A stretch of 8,195 nt of DNA from Candidatus Omnitrophota bacterium (GTDB lineage: Bacteria > Omnitrophota > Gorgyraeia > JAHIPI01), in the NCBI GenBank assembly GCA_030616695.1, contig JAUWWU010000033.1, positions 1 through 8,195 on the forward strand, given 5' to 3'. Both the position numbers and the translations under genes were made by a program. The notes under the pieces were generated by a model. It was not told the DNA's origin, searched no databases, and worked only from the letters and a program-made list of their open reading frames with translations. This document shows, piece after piece, positions 5,098 through 8,195 of this stretch; position 1 is the stretch's first letter; every line of letters starts with the position of its first letter.

Positions 5098-6831
5098 ATG
5101 GAACCTTTTCCTCAACACGGGGATAAAAAATATAAATCGCTTGGAAGGCTTTTGCTGGACAGGGGCCTGATTAGTGAGAGCCAGCTTCAACAGGCCCTTG
5201 ACGAGCAGAAATACAGCGGCAAACTTTTAGGCAGGACCCTGGTGGAGCTGGGATTTATTAAAGAGGAAGAAGTCCTCCAGGTGCTCGGCGTACAGACCGG
5301 CATGCAGTTTGTCGATATAAAAAAGCTGGATATTTCCGAAGAGGCCGTTAAAAGGGTCGCTCCTTCCATCGCTAAAGTGTATAAAGTCATGCCTGTGAGC
5401 TTCGAAGGCAATACGCTGACGGTCGCCATCAGCGATCCTCTCAACGTGAACATCCCGGACGATCTCCGCTTTATGCTCGGCTGCGACATAAAATGCGTCG
5501 TCGCAAAAGAGGGTGAAATAACCGAACTTATCCAGAAATATTACGGCGAAAGCGGGGAATCTATTAGCGAGATCCTCGACGAGATAGAGAAAAAGGTCCC
5601 TGCTACTATGCCGACGAAGGAGGAGGATGTAACAGATACCGTGGTCCTTCAGGAGCTTGCATCCCAGCCGCCCGTAGTGAAGCTCCTGAACCTGATACTC
5701 CTGCAGGCTGTAAAAGAAAGGGCATCGGATATACATTTTGAGCCTTTCGAGGATAAATATGTAGTGCGATACAGGGTGGACGGCATCTTATATGACATAA
5801 CTACCCCGCCCAAAAATCTCGCTTTAGCCATAAGCTCACGAATAAAGGTTATGTCCAACCTGGATATCGCGGAAAGGCGCCTGCCCCAGGACGGCCGTAT
5901 AATGATATCCGTGGGGGGCAAGAATGTCGACCTGCGCGTATCTACTCTGCCGACTGTCTTCGGGGAGAGTGTTGTCATGAGGGTTCTCGACAAGGGTGTT
6001 GTTAGTTTATCTCTTGACCAGCTCGGCATACCCGGCCCCATGTTAAAGCTAATCCGCGGGATTATACGCAGGCCTAACGGCATAATATTGTCCACCGGGC
6101 CGACGGGTTGCGGCAAGACGACCACTCTTTATTCATGCCTGAGGGAGATCAATAAAATCGATTATAAGATAATAACCACAGAGGACCCGGTGGAATACGA
6201 TATAGCCGGTATTATCCAGGTGCCCATAAGACCTAAGATAAACCTGAATTTCGCAAATTGCCTCAGGCATATATTGCGCCAGGACCCCGACATAATAATG
6301 GTAGGCGAGATCAGGGATGCGGAAACTATTCAGATAGCCATCCAGGCGTCTTTGACAGGGCATCTTGTTTTCAGTACTTTACACACAAACGACGCGCCCG
6401 GCACCATAACAAGATTGCTGAATATGGGGGCAGAGCCCTTTCTGATAACCTCCACACTGGAAGCCGTTATAGCCCAGAGATTAATAAGGATCATCTGCAA
6501 AGATTGCCGCGAGAAGTACACCCCCGCCCCGAAGGCGCTTGAAGAGCTAAGCCTGTCGGCTAAAGAGTTAAAGGGTATGATATTTTATAGGGGCCGCGGC
6601 TGCAGCCAGTGCAATAAAAGCGGTTACAGGGGAAGGACCGGAATATTTGAATGCCTGGTGATAACAGATACGTTAAAACCAATTATAATGGAAAGAAGCC
6701 AGACAGCCGTTATAAGGCAGGCAGCGAGAAAAGAGGGCATGAGGATATTACGCGAAGACGGGATCAATAAAATAAGGGAAGGCATACCTACCATAGAAGA
6801 GGTTGTGCGGGAAACCCAACAGTATCTATAA
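5098..6831 (+). CDS. pilB: PilB/GspE-family type IV pilus assembly ATPase (copy 2)
   Basis: A second 577-residue extension-type ATPase. Residues 14-150 form a complete MshEN domain with two tandem 24-residue motifs (14-37 and 43-66). These end in the expected Gln37 and Gln66, but open SLG and LLG rather than RLG. The core carries RASDIHFEP at 208-216, Walker A GPTGCGKTT at 334-342 (Cys338 where Ser is usual), Asp box ITTEDPVEY at 359-367, Walker B DIIMVGEIRD at 398-407 with Glu404, and His box GHLVFSTLHTND at 421-432. The zinc cysteines are C467, C470, C502 and C505. The ribosome site is weak (AAGG at 5085-5088), and the start is 12 bases after pilT. It is followed after only 2 bases by pilC, the arrangement typical of a PilB with its cognate platform, so it is the better candidate for the main pilus extension motor. 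No catalytic residue is missing in either copy, so both are probably active. Confidence 0.93.
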   Translation: MEPFPQHGDKKYKSLGRLLLDRGLISESQLQQALDEQKYSGKLLGRTLVELGFIKEEEVLQVLGVQTGMQFVDIKKLDISEEAVKRVAPSIAKVYKVMPVSFEGNTLTVAISDPLNVNIPDDLRFMLGCDIKCVVAKEGEITELIQKYYGESGESISEILDEIEKKVPATMPTKEEDVTDTVVLQELASQPPVVKLLNLILLQAVKERASDIHFEPFEDKYVVRYRVDGILYDITTPPKNLALAISSRIKVMSNLDIAERRLPQDGRIMISVGGKNVDLRVSTLPTVFGESVVMRVLDKGVVSLSLDQLGIPGPMLKLIRGIIRRPNGIILSTGPTGCGKTTTLYSCLREINKIDYKIITTEDPVEYDIAGIIQVPIRPKINLNFANCLRHILRQDPDIIMVGEIRDAETIQIAIQASLTGHLVFSTLHTNDAPGTITRLLNMGAEPFLITSTLEAVIAQRLIRIICKDCREKYTPAPKALEELSLSAKELKGMIFYRGRGCSQCNKSGYRGRTGIFECLVITDTLKPIIMERSQTAVIRQAARKEGMRILREDGINKIREGIPTIEEVVRETQQYL

Positions 6832-6833
6832 CT

Positions 6834-8105
6834 ATGCCGATATTTAACTATAAAGCCATTGACAAATTCGGAAAGGAAATAACCGGCGAGATAGAAGTCG
6901 TCAGCTATGACGAGGCTATACAGAAACTTCGCGGCCTGGGGTATTTTCCAACTAAAATTACAGCAAAGAAGGAAAAAGGGGGGCTGGCCGGCCGGATAGC
7001 GGCGACACCCGTTCCGGCTAAAACAGGGCTGCAGTTGGAGATCCGGATACCGTTTCTGGGGATCGGGACCGTCAAGCCGAATCAGGTCACTATTTTTACG
7101 CGGCAGCTTGCTACGCTGATTGGCGCAGGCCTTCCGCTTGTGAGAAGCCTGAATATTCTGCGGGACCAGGTGGGGCGGGGGCCGTTCAGGGACGTTATCG
7201 AAAATCTGGCGCAGCAAGTCGAGGCCGGGGGAACGTTCAGCGATTCGCTTTTGAAGCACCCGAAAATATTCTCTAAACTTTTCGTAAATACGGTAAAGGC
7301 CGGCGAAGTGGGCGGCGTCCTTGAGGTGGTTCTTACGAGGCTGGCCGAATTTAACGAGAAAACGCAAAGGCTGCAGGCCAAGATCAAGGCAGCCCTCCTT
7401 TATCCTGCCTTCGTGATAACCTTTGCTATATTGATACTTGTCATCCTCATGATATTCGTGATCCCTAAATTTATGGAGCTTTTTGCGGAGATAGGGACTG
7501 AACTGCCCATGCCGACCTTGATCCTTTTGCACGTAAGCAATTTTTTGCAGACTCAATGGATTTTCGGAGTGTTGTTTGCCGTCGGCTTAGTTATGGTATA
7601 TAACATGTTAACGCGGTTTATGGCGGTGCGTTATTTCGTCGATAAGATGAAGCTGCGGTTTCCCGTTTTCGGCCCCCTGATCCAGAAGATATCGATTGCC
7701 AGGTTTTCAAGGACGCTGGGGACACTTATTTCAAGCGGCGTCCCGATCCTCCAGGCGTTGCTGATTACAAAGGATACGGCCGGAAACGAGGTGATTGCGC
7801 GTTCCTTAGGCAAGGTGCACGACAGCATACGCGAAGGCGAGTCAATAGCCGGCCCCCTGTCCAAAGCCAGGGTATTTCCTTTAATGGTAGTCAATATGAT
7901 AAATGTGGGCGAAGAGACAGGCTCCCTTGACCAGATGCTGAACAAGATCGCGGGCACCTTTGAAGACGAGGTGGATACTATAGTAGGTGCCCTCACATCC
8001 CTCCTTGAGCCGATGCTCATTCTGGTTATGGGGGTTATCGTAGCTTCCATTATAATACCCATGTTTTTGCCGCTGGTCAAGCTCTTGACTACTTTTAGTA
8101 TGTAA
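6834..8105 (+). CDS. pilC: PilC/GspF-family inner-membrane platform protein
   Basis: PilC is the polytopic inner-membrane protein on which PilB and PilT act to insert or remove pilin subunits. The 423 residues match the family (about 400). The N terminus (MPIFNYKAIDKFGKEITGEI) is the typical PilC/GspF opening. Two T2SSF domains follow, about 85-208 and 288-410, each with the duplicated pattern: FTRQLATLIGAGLPLVRSL (88-106) repeated as FSRTLGTLISSGVPILQAL (291-309), and AGEVGG repeated as VGEETGSL. Predicted membrane helices are at about 189-211, 240-258 and 391-413. The ATG lies 2 bases after the second pilB stop, with no visible ribosome site, so translation is probably coupled to pilB. The 3' end of the gene carries the likely promoter for the downstream prepilin. 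Confidence 0.95.
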   Translation: MPIFNYKAIDKFGKEITGEIEVVSYDEAIQKLRGLGYFPTKITAKKEKGGLAGRIAATPVPAKTGLQLEIRIPFLGIGTVKPNQVTIFTRQLATLIGAGLPLVRSLNILRDQVGRGPFRDVIENLAQQVEAGGTFSDSLLKHPKIFSKLFVNTVKAGEVGGVLEVVLTRLAEFNEKTQRLQAKIKAALLYPAFVITFAILILVILMIFVIPKFMELFAEIGTELPMPTLILLHVSNFLQTQWIFGVLFAVGLVMVYNMLTRFMAVRYFVDKMKLRFPVFGPLIQKISIARFSRTLGTLISSGVPILQALLITKDTAGNEVIARSLGKVHDSIREGESIAGPLSKARVFPLMVVNMINVGEETGSLDQMLNKIAGTFEDEVDTIVGALTSLLEPMLILVMGVIVASIIIPMFLPLVKLLTTFSM

Positions 8106-8113
8106 TGTATACT
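8085..8113 (+). promoter_or_regulatory. Putative sigma70-type promoter for the prepilin gene
   Basis: TTGACT (8085-8090) and TATACT (8108-8113) each match five of six consensus bases and are separated by exactly 17 bases. The -35 box is inside pilC and the -10 box is just past its stop codon. Transcription would start near 8120, leaving a leader of about 25 bases before the ATG at 8146. It would let an abundant pilin be made independently of the low-level motor genes upstream. This rests on motif and position only. Confidence 0.6.
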
Positions 8114-8145
8114 TATTAGTGGAGTAAATAGGAGACTATTAGGAT

Positions 8146-8195
8146 ATGAGGAAGCTAAAATCTACGCAAGCCTTCACGGTTATTGAACTTGCGAC
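8146..8195 (+). CDS. Type IV prepilin-like protein (5' fragment)
   Basis: Only 16 codons are in the window: MRKLKSTQAFTVIELA. This is a class III (type IV) prepilin signal: a short basic leader of nine residues, a cleavage site, then a Phe-led segment with Glu at +5 (FTVIE), after which the hydrophobic alpha-1 helix should continue. The residue before the cleavage site is Ala instead of the nearly invariant Gly. The ATG at 8146 is the only plausible start because an in-frame TAG sits at 8140-8142. A GGAG (8131-8134) lies 11 bases upstream, a rather long spacing. The gene follows pilC by 40 bases behind a likely promoter. After processing by a PilD-type peptidase (not in this window), the product would be inserted in the inner membrane and assembled by PilC and a PilB. 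Whether it is the major pilin, a minor pilin or a pseudopilin cannot be told from the fragment. Confidence 0.85.
   Translation, partial: MRKLKSTQAFTVIELA

Noticed and set aside
6624..7556. A 310-codon open frame on the minus strand across the end of the second pilB and the start of pilC
   Set aside because: It is antisense to two well-recognised genes, has no recognisable family features, and is rich in residues expected from complementing these codons. It is a shadow frame.
8127..8140. Inverted repeat AATAG-GAGA-CTATT placing the prepilin ribosome site in a GNRA-like loop
   Set aside because: A five-pair stem with a single G-C pair is too weak to call a regulatory hairpin without comparative support.

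Overview
The window is a dense, single-strand (+) stretch of bacterial chromosome: ten genes, two of them cut by the window edges, separated by at most about 40 bases and often overlapping or nearly touching. No RNA gene, insertion sequence, CRISPR array or clear terminator was seen. The protein families are all bacterial. The reading frames use the standard code, with frequent ATA (Ile) and AGG (Arg) codons. The combination of a two-PilB/one-PilT type IV pilus cluster, a bactofilin and excisionase-like helix-turn-helix (HTH) proteins suggests an uncultivated Gram-negative lineage such as Omnitrophota or a relative. That placement is inference from gene content, not a sequence match.

Layout. 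2-208 is the 3' end of tsaD (tRNA t6A synthesis). It overlaps by 20 bases a short MgtC/SapB-type membrane protein (189-629). 663-1202 encodes a bactofilin fused to a C-terminal HTH domain. 1212-1538 encodes a small protein with the same type of HTH at its N terminus and one membrane helix at its extreme C terminus. 1540-2292 is larB (nickel-pincer cofactor synthesis). 2302-8105 is a type IV pilus motor block: pilB-type ATPase, pilT, second pilB-type ATPase, pilC. At 8146 a type IV prepilin begins and runs off the window. It is preceded by a good sigma70-like promoter lying across the end of pilC.

How the genes fit together. The PilB-type ATPases would power pilus (or pseudopilus) extension, PilT retraction, and PilC is the inner-membrane platform they act on. 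The prepilin is a likely substrate. The most unusual part is the pair just upstream: a polymer-forming cytoskeletal protein carrying a DNA-binding-type domain, next to a membrane-tethered protein with a related domain. Bactofilins are known in Myxococcus xanthus to help place PilB and PilT at the poles, so the linkage may be functional. An alternative is a link between chromosome and envelope. Neither can be proven from the sequence alone.
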